5,480 nucleotides of DNA from Fidelibacterota bacterium. Its GTDB lineage: Bacteria > Fidelibacterota > UBA2242. Shown here piece after piece: positions 1-4,520 of the stretch; the first letter of the stretch is position 1, and every line of letters starts with the position of its first letter. Position numbers and translations under genes: made by a program. The notes beneath the pieces are model-generated. The model saw nothing but the letters and a program-made list of their open reading frames with translations. It searched no databases and was not told the DNA's origin. The stretch lies in contig JAUSPJ010000403.1 of the NCBI GenBank assembly GCA_030655795.1, positions 1-5,480 of the forward strand, in the 5' to 3' direction.

Positions 1-632
1 ACGAATACCGTATCGCCAAAAATGACCGGATAGGTTTCTCCATTAATATTCAAATGAAAGATAAGTTCCTGGTCATAAGCGCTCTGATACAGGCGGTAGT
101 GGCCGATGGCGTAAGGTTTATTAACGGCCAAATAAACCGTATCCTCTCCATCGATCTGCAATTGGCTGATAAAAGCCTTCGGTGTGTGTTGTCCCGGGTG
201 ATATTGAATGTCAAAATCGAGCAATTTTATGGTCACATCATATTTGTCGGATTTTGAATCGGTGTAATCCGAAAAGCGAATTTCTTCACCTTCCCTGATG
301 CGAAAATTAAAGCGCTGATTGCTGCCTTTTTCAATGGCAATCACGATAAAACACAGCGCCAGCAGAAGGTGAATGATTTTCTGAACCGGCGTGCGAATTC
401 CCTTAAAAAAAATACTGCCGATAATGATCACGGTGAGTAAGCCCCAAAGAGCGATATTTATCGGAGAATTGTAAAATCGGTCAAGGTGTAAAAAACGGAT
501 GAGGCTATTCGCCGCGCCGGGATATTCGCCGGGCGGGAATTCACTGGTTTGAGGAATAAAAGTACTGACAGCCAGGAAAAGCACCAGCAATATGCTGATT
601 ATTTGAAAAGCGCGTATCCAGAATTTTCGCAT
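1..632 (-). CDS. resB: ResB-like cytochrome c biogenesis protein, 3' end outside window
   Basis: ResB works with the haem exporter/ligase ResC (CcsA) in System II cytochrome c maturation, on the outer face of the cytoplasmic membrane. The frame opens with ATG at 632 and stays open to the window edge, giving 210 residues. Visible: a short basic N-terminus, a first membrane helix at about residues 8-26 ending in the family-typical FIPQ, a second at 57-75, a third at 85-101, then a soluble extracytoplasmic domain. Residues 178-187 (HYRLYQSAYD), preceded by VNKPY, match the conserved ResB stretch that normally reads GYRxYQSSYD. The start is supported by GGAG 8 nt upstream. It lies 92 bp downstream of the deacylase gene on the same strand; co-transcription is possible, but no functional link is evident. 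In other genomes resC commonly follows, which would be to the left of this window. The family call rests on topology and the YQSAYD motif. Confidence 0.82.
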   Translation of the reverse strand, partial: MRKFWIRAFQIISILLVLFLAVSTFIPQTSEFPPGEYPGAANSLIRFLHLDRFYNSPINIALWGLLTVIIIGSIFFKGIRTPVQKIIHLLLALCFIVIAIEKGSNQRFNFRIREGEEIRFSDYTDSKSDKYDVTIKLLDFDIQYHPGQHTPKAFISQLQIDGEDTVYLAVNKPYAIGHYRLYQSAYDQELIFHLNINGETYPVIFGDTVF

Positions 633-640
633 TATATCAA

Positions 641-644
641 CTCC
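641..644 (-). promoter_or_regulatory. Shine-Dalgarno for resB
   Basis: On the minus strand GGAG stands 8 nt before the ATG at 632 (GGAG-TTGATATA-ATG). It fixes the resB start and contrasts with the deacylase, RAYT and brnT starts, which lack such a site. Confidence 0.6.
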
Positions 645-724
645 ATCAATCGGATTAATTTAGCGGAAACCTGAAAGATTGCAAATTTAATTAAACCAAT
701 AGGGAAATAAGTCTAAGGCTTTTA

Positions 725-2386
725 CTATCCGGAATGTCTTAATACTCTACCGGCAAATGTATCCGTATGTTCGCCGTTTTCAATCGTGACTTTGCCGTTG
801 ACGATGACATGCTCGATGCCTGTGGGATACAGATGGGGATCGGTAAAGCAGGCGTTGTCGATAACGGTTTTTGGATTAAATATAACAATGTCGGCGAAGT
901 AATTTTCCTTCAGATAGCCACGCTGTTTTAACCCTAATTTTTCGGCGGGCATGGACGTCATTTTGCGCACTGCTGTAACCAGGTCGAGAATCTTTTCCTC
1001 ACGGGCATATTTTCCCAGTACCCGTGGAAAGGTGCCGTAAAAGCGGGGATGGGGTTTGCCTTCGCCAAGTTTACCATAAGGCGCGACGGCGGATCCATCG
1101 GAACCGATCATGACCAGCGGTGATGCGAGAACTTTTTTCAGGTTGTTTTCACCCATGGTAAAACCGATGACGCCCACGCGGTTCTGTTCCGCAATCAGTA
1201 ATTTCCGAATGAATTCAAAGGGTTCTGTCCCGGTTATTTCAACACAATCCAGGATCGATTTCCCTTCGTAAATTTTGTGTTTTTCAGAACGACAGTTGCT
1301 GATAACCACCCTGTCCCAGCCGCCGATCCGTTTTCCCCGGCTCTCGGTATAGGGTTTAATCTTTGCTAAATCATCTTTATTCTGAAGCCGAATTAGAATG
1401 TCGTCCGTGTCACCCTGTCGGGACCAGAGCGGTAGAAAGGAAGACAGACCGGTTCCCCAGGCGTTGTAGGGATAGCGATCGGCATGAACCGGTAAACCCT
1501 GATCATGGGCCGTGTGGATCATTTCCAGCATGTGATCCACTTTATGCCAGTTGGACTGATTGCAGGCTTTCAGGTGGGAAATTTGTAATGATACACCGGA
1601 TTTCCGGCAGATTTCCAGGGCCTCCTCGATCGCTTCTTCCACGGTATCATCTTCATTACGTATATGGGTGGCGTAAACGCCGTTATAGTGTGCAACGACT
1701 TTTGTCAGTTCGATAATCTCATCGGTTTTGGCATAACTGCCGGGCGCATATTCGAGTCCAGTTGACAGTCCCAGGCTGCCGGTTTCCATGGTTTCGGCCA
1801 GCACCCGTTTCATCTCATCAAGTTGGGCGGTTGTCGGCTGGACGTCATTTTTCCCCACGACGAAGGCCCGTAAATCGCCGTGCCCGGTGAAGCTGGCATA
1901 ATTCAATGAGGGACGCGCTTTTTCAATAATGGCTAAAAATTCATCAGCGGTCTGCCATCGTTTGGAAATCCCATAGCGGTCTTTCAGATTTCCATAGAGT
2001 TCATGACTGTCGTCATCGCTCAGAGGAAAAGGCGACGAACCGCAATTGCCGCCCACTTCGGTGGTGACGCCCTGATGGATCTTGCTTTCGCCCCGGGGAT
2101 TTGCCAGCAGTTCGGAGTCGGTGTGAGTGTGAATGTCGATAAAGCCGGGACTGATAATCAATCCGTTGGCGTCAATCACCCGATCGGCAGTCGTTTTGGA
2201 AAGGTCGCCTAACGCGATGATCTTACTGTTTCTAATCCCGACGTCCATTCGTTGGGCCGGATTCCCAAGGCCATCGATCAAAAGTCCGTTGCGGATGATC
2301 AGGTCGAAGCGGTTGCGCGGGTGGCAACCCAGCCATAAACCGGCTGACGCCAGCGTTGCGGTTTTGATAAAGTCACGTCTTTGCAT
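725..2386 (-). CDS. N-acyl-D-amino-acid deacylase (D-aminoacylase family amidohydrolase), exported
   Basis: Zinc amidohydrolase of the D-aminoacylase family (EC 3.5.1.81 and relatives), which releases D-amino acids from N-acyl-D-amino acids. At 553 residues it is full length for an exported member. The N-terminus MQRRDFIK is a twin-arginine signal, followed by a hydrophobic stretch ending WLGC at 18-21. Cys21 may be lipidated, but the lipobox is poor (Trp at -3). Seen in order: the composite beta domain start (FDLIIRNGLLIDG), the metal motif GFIDIHTH (His86, His88), NCGSSP with Cys115, TGHG at 167-170, GLSTGLEYAPGSYA at 206-219, His241 in ATHIRNED, His271 in ISHLKA, the catalytic Asp430 in MIGSDGSA, and HPRFYGTFPRVLGKY near 446-460. 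By alignment with the Alcaligenes enzyme, all metal ligands (His, His, Cys, His, His) and the catalytic Asp are present, so it should be active, probably in the periplasm. Exact substrate (D-Glu, D-Asp or broad D-acyl amino acids, or D-peptides) cannot be read from sequence. Confidence 0.9.
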   Translation of the reverse strand: MQRRDFIKTATLASAGLWLGCHPRNRFDLIIRNGLLIDGLGNPAQRMDVGIRNSKIIALGDLSKTTADRVIDANGLIISPGFIDIHTHTDSELLANPRGESKIHQGVTTEVGGNCGSSPFPLSDDDSHELYGNLKDRYGISKRWQTADEFLAIIEKARPSLNYASFTGHGDLRAFVVGKNDVQPTTAQLDEMKRVLAETMETGSLGLSTGLEYAPGSYAKTDEIIELTKVVAHYNGVYATHIRNEDDTVEEAIEEALEICRKSGVSLQISHLKACNQSNWHKVDHMLEMIHTAHDQGLPVHADRYPYNAWGTGLSSFLPLWSRQGDTDDILIRLQNKDDLAKIKPYTESRGKRIGGWDRVVISNCRSEKHKIYEGKSILDCVEITGTEPFEFIRKLLIAEQNRVGVIGFTMGENNLKKVLASPLVMIGSDGSAVAPYGKLGEGKPHPRFYGTFPRVLGKYAREEKILDLVTAVRKMTSMPAEKLGLKQRGYLKENYFADIVIFNPKTVIDNACFTDPHLYPTGIEHVIVNGKVTIENGEHTDTFAGRVLRHSG

Positions 2387-2393
2387 GGGCGGA

Positions 2394-2421
2394 ATTTTAT
2401 GTATGACGACGGATTTTACAA
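2394..2421 (-). promoter_or_regulatory. Candidate leaderless promoter of the deacylase gene
   Basis: On the minus strand TTGTAA (4/6 match to -35) is followed after 16 nt by TAAAAT (5/6 match to -10). Only 7 nt (TCCGCCC) separate that hexamer from the ATG at 2386, so transcription would start at or within a base or so of the start codon. No Shine-Dalgarno is present, which fits a leaderless message. Chance matches in AT-rich DNA are possible. Confidence 0.35.
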
Positions 2422-2513
2422 GGGAAATTTTCGCACTGATTTGGAGTGTAGTCAGCTTGCTCTGATCATGACGTATAATTAACCTGAATTTTTAGCGGTA
2501 GAGTAAAATATTT

Positions 2514-2637
2514 GGAGTGCGTCAACAACATTGACGCGCGCGACCGTTAGGTTGCGGATTTTTTCACTTCGCCGACGGATGTACACTTTCCTTTCCTCAC
2601 TGCGTTCGGAAAAGCTCCAACGCTTTTGGAGCACTCC
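2514..2637. repeat. REP/BIME-like element, copy A (downstream of RAYT)
   Basis: A 124 bp element with terminal inverted repeats GGAGTGC (2514-2520) and GCACTCC (2631-2637). The left end is GGAG, T, then the hairpin GCGTCAA-CAACA-TTGACGC (2519-2537). The right end, read on the other strand, is GGAG, T, then GCTCCAA-AAGCG-TTGGAGC (2632-2614). Both are 7 bp stems with 5 nt loops. Between them lie a second hairpin, GCGACC-GTTA-GGTTGC (2540-2555, one G-T pair), and a TTTCC/GGAAA stem with an 11 nt loop (2592-2612). It is the most diverged of the four copies but the only one with both ends intact. It ends 5 bp from the RAYT stop codon and may also help end that transcript. GGAG plus hairpin is the known REP signature for RAYT enzymes; the pairing of two inverted REPs resembles a BIME. 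Confidence 0.8.
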
Positions 2638-2642
2638 CTCAT

Positions 2643-3188
2643 TTAAAAATCATCCCTTAACCGCAGACGATCCAGCGGGTACTCAGCCATTATCTTTGCA
2701 CAATAGTCTGCTTCAGACGTAAATCTCGTCCGAAAACTCCCAAATTCCCAATTAAAAGGATCTGTCACATAACCATGTTTCACAGGATTTCGCCAGATAT
2801 AATGGGCGATCGTATAAAAAGCCCCGACCGTTTTGATACAGGTGTCCCAGTAGTTATGCCAAATATGGGCAGCGCCCTTGACCGCTAATCCGTTTTTATT
2901 CACAAAAGTCGCCGTGAAGCGATGAATATTGCGAATTATTTTGGGTAACCGTTCCGGACTTTCTGTTGCGTTTACCAACAAATGATAATGGTTATCAAGC
3001 ACAACCCAATCAATAATCGTCCAGCCCGATTCACCAAATGCCCGGAAGATTGAATCTCGTAAAAAGGTCTTCGCTACCGGATTCTTGAAGTGGCGAACTT
3101 TTTTATAGGTGGACGCGGTTATGAAGTAAATCGCGTTTTCCCGGAAAAGGTGCGGCGGATTATGGAGATAGGTCTTATACGTTTCCAT
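2643..3188 (-). CDS. REP-associated tyrosine transposase (RAYT, Y1 family)
   Basis: Single-strand DNA endonuclease of the Y1/HUH transposase superfamily, related to the IS200/IS605 TnpA but of the RAYT class, which recognises and cuts REP hairpins. The 181-residue length is usual. Seen: an N-terminal beta strand IYFITASTYKK (20-30), the metal-binding His pair in VVLDNHYHLLV (His67, His69; the common form is NHVHLL), a central stretch HIWHNYWDTCI (108-118), and HYIWRNPVKHGYV (129-141), where Tyr130 is the expected catalytic tyrosine. The key residues are all present, so activity is plausible. The gene sits between repeat copies A and B, 5 and 12 bp away, the typical REP/RAYT arrangement. There is no TnpB partner and no IS ends. 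The start at ATG 3188 has no Shine-Dalgarno; TAATAT lies 6 nt upstream, suggesting a leaderless message. Confidence 0.9.
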   Translation of the reverse strand: METYKTYLHNPPHLFRENAIYFITASTYKKVRHFKNPVAKTFLRDSIFRAFGESGWTIIDWVVLDNHYHLLVNATESPERLPKIIRNIHRFTATFVNKNGLAVKGAAHIWHNYWDTCIKTVGAFYTIAHYIWRNPVKHGYVTDPFNWEFGSFRTRFTSEADYCAKIMAEYPLDRLRLRDDF

Positions 3189-3194
3189 GGCTTA

Positions 3195-3221
3195 ATATTA
3201 GGAGTGCATTGAAAGTGTCAA
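3195..3221 (-). promoter_or_regulatory. Candidate RAYT promoter overlapping repeat B
   Basis: On the minus strand a perfect TTGACA (3221-3216) lies in the first hairpin of repeat copy B, followed after a short 15 nt spacer by TAATAT (3200-3195, 4/6). TAATAT is 6 nt from the ATG at 3188. If used, the RAYT would be transcribed from its own REP, so binding of the enzyme to that hairpin could repress it. The short spacer weakens the call. Confidence 0.35.
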
Positions 3222-3315
3222 TGCGCGCAACCGGAAGGTTGCGGTTTGCTTCCGTTCGAGGACACTCTTGCCATCAGTCTTTCTTTCCTCGCTTCGTTCG
3301 GAAATACGGCACTAC
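3201..3315. repeat. REP/BIME-like element, copy B (upstream of RAYT), right end damaged
   Basis: Same orientation as copy A. It begins GGAG, T, hairpin GCATTGA-AAGTG-TCAATGC (3206-3224, 7 bp stem, 5 nt loop), then hairpin GCAACC-GGAA-GGTTGC (3227-3242, GNRA-type loop), then the TTTCC/GGAAA stem with an 11 nt loop (3284-3304). From CATTGA to about 3296 it appears identical to copy D. The right terminal hairpin is missing: after GGAAATACG the sequence goes directly to GCACTAC, one base off the expected GCACTCC. That remnant overlaps the stop codon of the antitoxin gene. Confidence 0.8.
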
Positions 3316-3641
3316 TGGATTTTAGAAACGTCCTGTTTTTCCCGACGTTTCTGGCTCTTAATCCGCCCTGCTTGCCTTTCCCGATTGATGGCATCACGCA
3401 AATATATCTTTATCAGCGATTGATAGGGTACATCTTGTTTATTGGCGATGGTCCGAAGCTCTTCGAGCATTGCTTCCGGCAGACGGATGGAGATCGGCTT
3501 TACAGATGGCTTCAAATTAGGAAAGTTGACGGGTTTCGATTTCCTCCAATCCAAATATTCGGAAGAGTCGGCGTTCGCCCAGAACTCACGTTCCTGCTCT
3601 TCGCTTTCAAACTTAGGTATTTCTTTTAATTTGTTTTTCAT
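3312..3641 (-). CDS. CopG/BrnA-like ribbon-helix-helix antitoxin
   Basis: Antitoxin of a type II toxin-antitoxin pair, expected to bind and inhibit the BrnT-type toxin encoded just upstream and to repress the operon. The 109 residues begin MKNKLKEIPKF, the usual opening of the CopG_antitoxin family (PF12441). Visible: an acidic and aromatic N-terminal arm (FESEEQEREFWANADSSEYL) with DWRKSKPVNFPNLKPS, then a ribbon-helix-helix at about 49-84: beta strand PISIRLPE, helix MLEELRTIANKQD, turn VPYQ, helix SLIKIYLRDAI. The start is placed at ATG 3641 rather than the upstream in-frame GTG at 3671, because of the family opening and the AGGA/GAG purines before it. It overlaps brnT by 29 bp, so translation is probably coupled. 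The C-terminal 25 residues are very basic (Lys/Arg-rich) and longer than usual, and the stop lies in repeat B. It could also be called BrnA, although the BrnA family proper (PF14384) is a close alternative. Confidence 0.85.
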   Translation of the reverse strand: MKNKLKEIPKFESEEQEREFWANADSSEYLDWRKSKPVNFPNLKPSVKPISIRLPEAMLEELRTIANKQDVPYQSLIKIYLRDAINRERQAGRIKSQKRREKQDVSKIQ

Positions 3642-3927
3642 GTAGGGCTCTTTCCTTTGCATTCTGATCACGGGCTGAAATCACGCGAACGAGATTTCGC
3701 CGGATCGTAAATACGATGAATAGTTTCCTTTCTTTATCGGTTTGCCCCAAAAGATACCAGCGCGGCTCAATCTCAGCATGCTTTTTATCCTCTTCAACCA
3801 ATAACGGCCGATTAAAAAAAGCCTGCTCGCATTCCAACTGACTGACTTTGTGTTTCTCCCAATTTTTTTCGGCATTTCCTGCGTCCCAGTCAAATCCTTT
3901 ACAATTGGTGAATAATCTCTTGTCCAC
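3613..3927 (-). CDS. brnT: BrnT-family ribonuclease toxin
   Basis: BrnT toxins are RelE-like ribonucleases that block translation until neutralised by their antitoxin. The 104-residue protein (usual size) shows the family pattern: FDWD (12-15), AEKNWEKHKVS (19-29), the AFF segment (36-38), RWYLLGQT (56-63), LFIVFTIR (69-76) and RVISARDQNAKER (81-93). These correspond to FEWDxxKAxxNxxKHGVSFEEA, xRxxxIGxT, LFVVFTxR and IRIISARxAxxxER. Toxin-first order and overlap with the antitoxin gene are normal for brnTA. The start is a GTG at 3927, the first possible start after an in-frame TAA at 3937-3939. It sits inside ATGTG, so an out-of-frame ATG overlaps it by one base. There is no Shine-Dalgarno, and a -10 box ends 6 nt upstream. 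Whether it is active cannot be judged by eye, but no segment is missing. Confidence 0.88.
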   Translation of the reverse strand: MDKRLFTNCKGFDWDAGNAEKNWEKHKVSQLECEQAFFNRPLLVEEDKKHAEIEPRWYLLGQTDKERKLFIVFTIRRNLVRVISARDQNAKERALHEKQIKRNT

Positions 3928-3931
3928 ATTT

Positions 3932-3950
3932 GTATATTAATAATATATAC
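3932..3950. promoter_or_regulatory. Possible antitoxin operator overlapping the -10 box
   Basis: GTATAT (3932-3937) and ATATAC (3945-3950) form 6 bp inverted arms around a 7 nt AT-only centre, covering the -10 hexamer and part of the spacer. Ribbon-helix-helix antitoxins usually repress their operon by binding such a palindrome. The low complexity of this AT run makes it tentative. Confidence 0.35.
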
Positions 3951-3962
3951 GAAAAATGTCAA
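3934..3962 (-). promoter_or_regulatory. Promoter of the brnT-antitoxin operon
   Basis: On the minus strand a perfect TTGACA (3962-3957), a 17 nt spacer and TAATAT (3939-3934, 4/6 match). The start site would fall about at the GTG start codon (3927), so the toxin message is predicted to be leaderless. This is the best sigma70-type promoter in the window. Confidence 0.6.
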
Positions 3963-4080
3963 TTGATTTTTCGGACTGTGTTTGGAATAACAGGCGTTTT
4001 TAAAACCGTCAAACCAATTTCCGCTACGAATAGGCTAATTTGATTTCGGCAAGCCGTGTCTTTACACGGAGGGTTTTTAT
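3963..4080. other. Non-coding gap with one perfect hairpin
   Basis: No gene seen. CCGTGT-CTTT-ACACGG (4054-4069) is a perfect 6 bp stem with a 4 nt loop, followed on the plus strand by a TTTTT run at 4074-4078. It resembles a weak plus-strand terminator, but no plus-strand gene leads into it, so it may instead be the leader of the repeat cluster. Confidence 0.4.
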
Positions 4081-4104
4081 GGACTGCTCCGCAGGAGTTC
4101 CTCC

Positions 4105-4231
4105 GGAACATTGAAAGTGTCAATGCGCGCAACCGGAAGGTTGCGGTTTGCTTCCGTTTGAGGACACTCTCGTCATCTGTTTTTCTTTCCTCACTTCATT
4201 CGGAAACGCACCAACGCTTTTGGCGCATTCC
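4105..4231. repeat. REP/BIME-like element, copy C
   Basis: 127 bp, same orientation as A, B and D. Left hairpin CATTGA-AAGTG-TCAATG (4109-4125) with the flank GGAA in place of GGAGTG, so the outer G-C pair is lost. GNRA-loop hairpin GCAACC-GGAA-GGTTGC at 4129-4144. Right hairpin GCACCAA-CGCTT-TTGGCGC (4208-4226) with one A-C mismatch, ending GCATTCC. It differs from B and D at several scattered bases. Confidence 0.8.
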
Positions 4232-4283
4232 ATTATTCGGGACTGCTCCGCAGGAGTTCTCCTTGGAGTCCTGCGTGACCTCC

Positions 4284-4410
4284 GGAACATTGAAAGTGTC
4301 AATGCGCGCAACCGGAAGGTTGCGGTTTGCTTCCGTTCGAGGACACTCTTGCCATCAGTCTTTCTTTCCTCGCTTCGCTTGGAAATGCATCAACGCTATT
4401 GATGCACTCC
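4284..4410. repeat. REP/BIME-like element, copy D
   Basis: 127 bp, the same length as copy C and nearly identical to copy B over about 90 bp. Left hairpin CATTGA-AAGTG-TCAATG (4288-4304), GNRA-loop hairpin at 4308-4323, right hairpin GCATCAA-CGCTA-TTGATGC (4387-4405), ending GCACTCC. Read on the other strand the right end is GGAG, T, hairpin, an intact REP signature. Confidence 0.8.
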
Positions 4411-4442
4411 GTTTTTTCACTGGGACTGCTCCGGCGCACTCC

Positions 4443-4500
4443 ATATACTTCACCTTAATCCCCCAAAAATCAAATAGTCAAATAGACAAATGCCAAAGGC
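4443..4500. repeat. Short non-coding stretch with an 8 bp tandem repeat
   Basis: At 4471-4494 the unit caaatagt, caaataga, caaatgcc repeats about 2.5 times. It overlaps a small hairpin ATGCC-AAA-GGCAT (4490-4502). No gene seen. It lies just downstream of the FISUMP protein's stop. Confidence 0.45.
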
Positions 4501-4518
4501 ATCCGGCAGCTGCCGGAT
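4501..4518 (-). terminator. Perfect palindrome after the FISUMP gene, possible terminator
   Basis: ATCCGGCAGCTGCCGGAT is a perfect 18 bp palindrome 2 bp past the TGA stop. On the minus strand it is followed by a second mini hairpin (ATGCC-TTT-GGCAT) and a T-rich stretch, TTTGTCTATTTGACTATTTG, but no clean T run. It could be a terminator or a protein-binding site. Confidence 0.4.
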
Positions 4519-4520
4519 AG

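Larger units (their letters stand above)
4081..4442. repeat. Tandem array of leader plus REP-like units
   Basis: The 20-mer ggactgctccgcaggagttc occurs at 4081-4100 and 4240-4259, each time ahead of a REP-like copy (C and D). It can fold as CTCC-GCA-GGAG. A third start, ggactgctcc at 4423-4432, is joined directly to ggcgcactcc, the kind of sequence found at a repeat's right end, and so looks like a third unit with its middle deleted. The D leader carries 21-22 additional bases (about 4260-4280) compared with the C leader. The region is rich in GGAG and CTCC. No gene is supported here. Confidence 0.65.

Noticed and set aside
54..257. Plus-strand open frame of 67 codons
   Set aside because: It lies antisense to resB, whose minus-strand frame is open throughout and has clear family motifs.
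1363..1716. Plus-strand open frames antisense to the deacylase (also 2003-2212 and 2133-2465)
   Set aside because: They are shadows of a full-length enzyme with all catalytic motifs; no motif or ribosome site of their own.
2514..3315. Classical insertion sequence (IS200/IS605)
   Set aside because: No TnpB and no typical IS left and right ends. The length and the HYIWRNPVKHG pattern fit a RAYT, and the flanking copies are also found without the gene at 4105-4410.
3642..3671. GTG at 3671 as the antitoxin start
   Set aside because: It would add MIRMQRKEPY before the family-typical opening MKNKLKEIPKF and enlarge the overlap with brnT to 59 bp. ATG at 3641 with AGGA upstream is better.
3681..3962. 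Minus-strand frame of 93 codons overlapping brnT
   Set aside because: It is out of frame with brnT, whose product matches its family along the whole length. Its upstream part runs through the promoter.
2514..4442. CRISPR array
   Set aside because: The repeats are ~125 bp, few, unevenly spaced and separated by genes, without short regular spacers or cas genes.
4056..4520. Plus-strand open frame of 154 codons across repeat copies C and D
   Set aside because: The two near-identical repeats are read in different frames (their offset is 179 bp), giving unrelated peptides from the same DNA. No ribosome site and no domain. It is repeat DNA, not a gene; the same applies to 4148-4402 and to the minus-strand frame 4120-4311.
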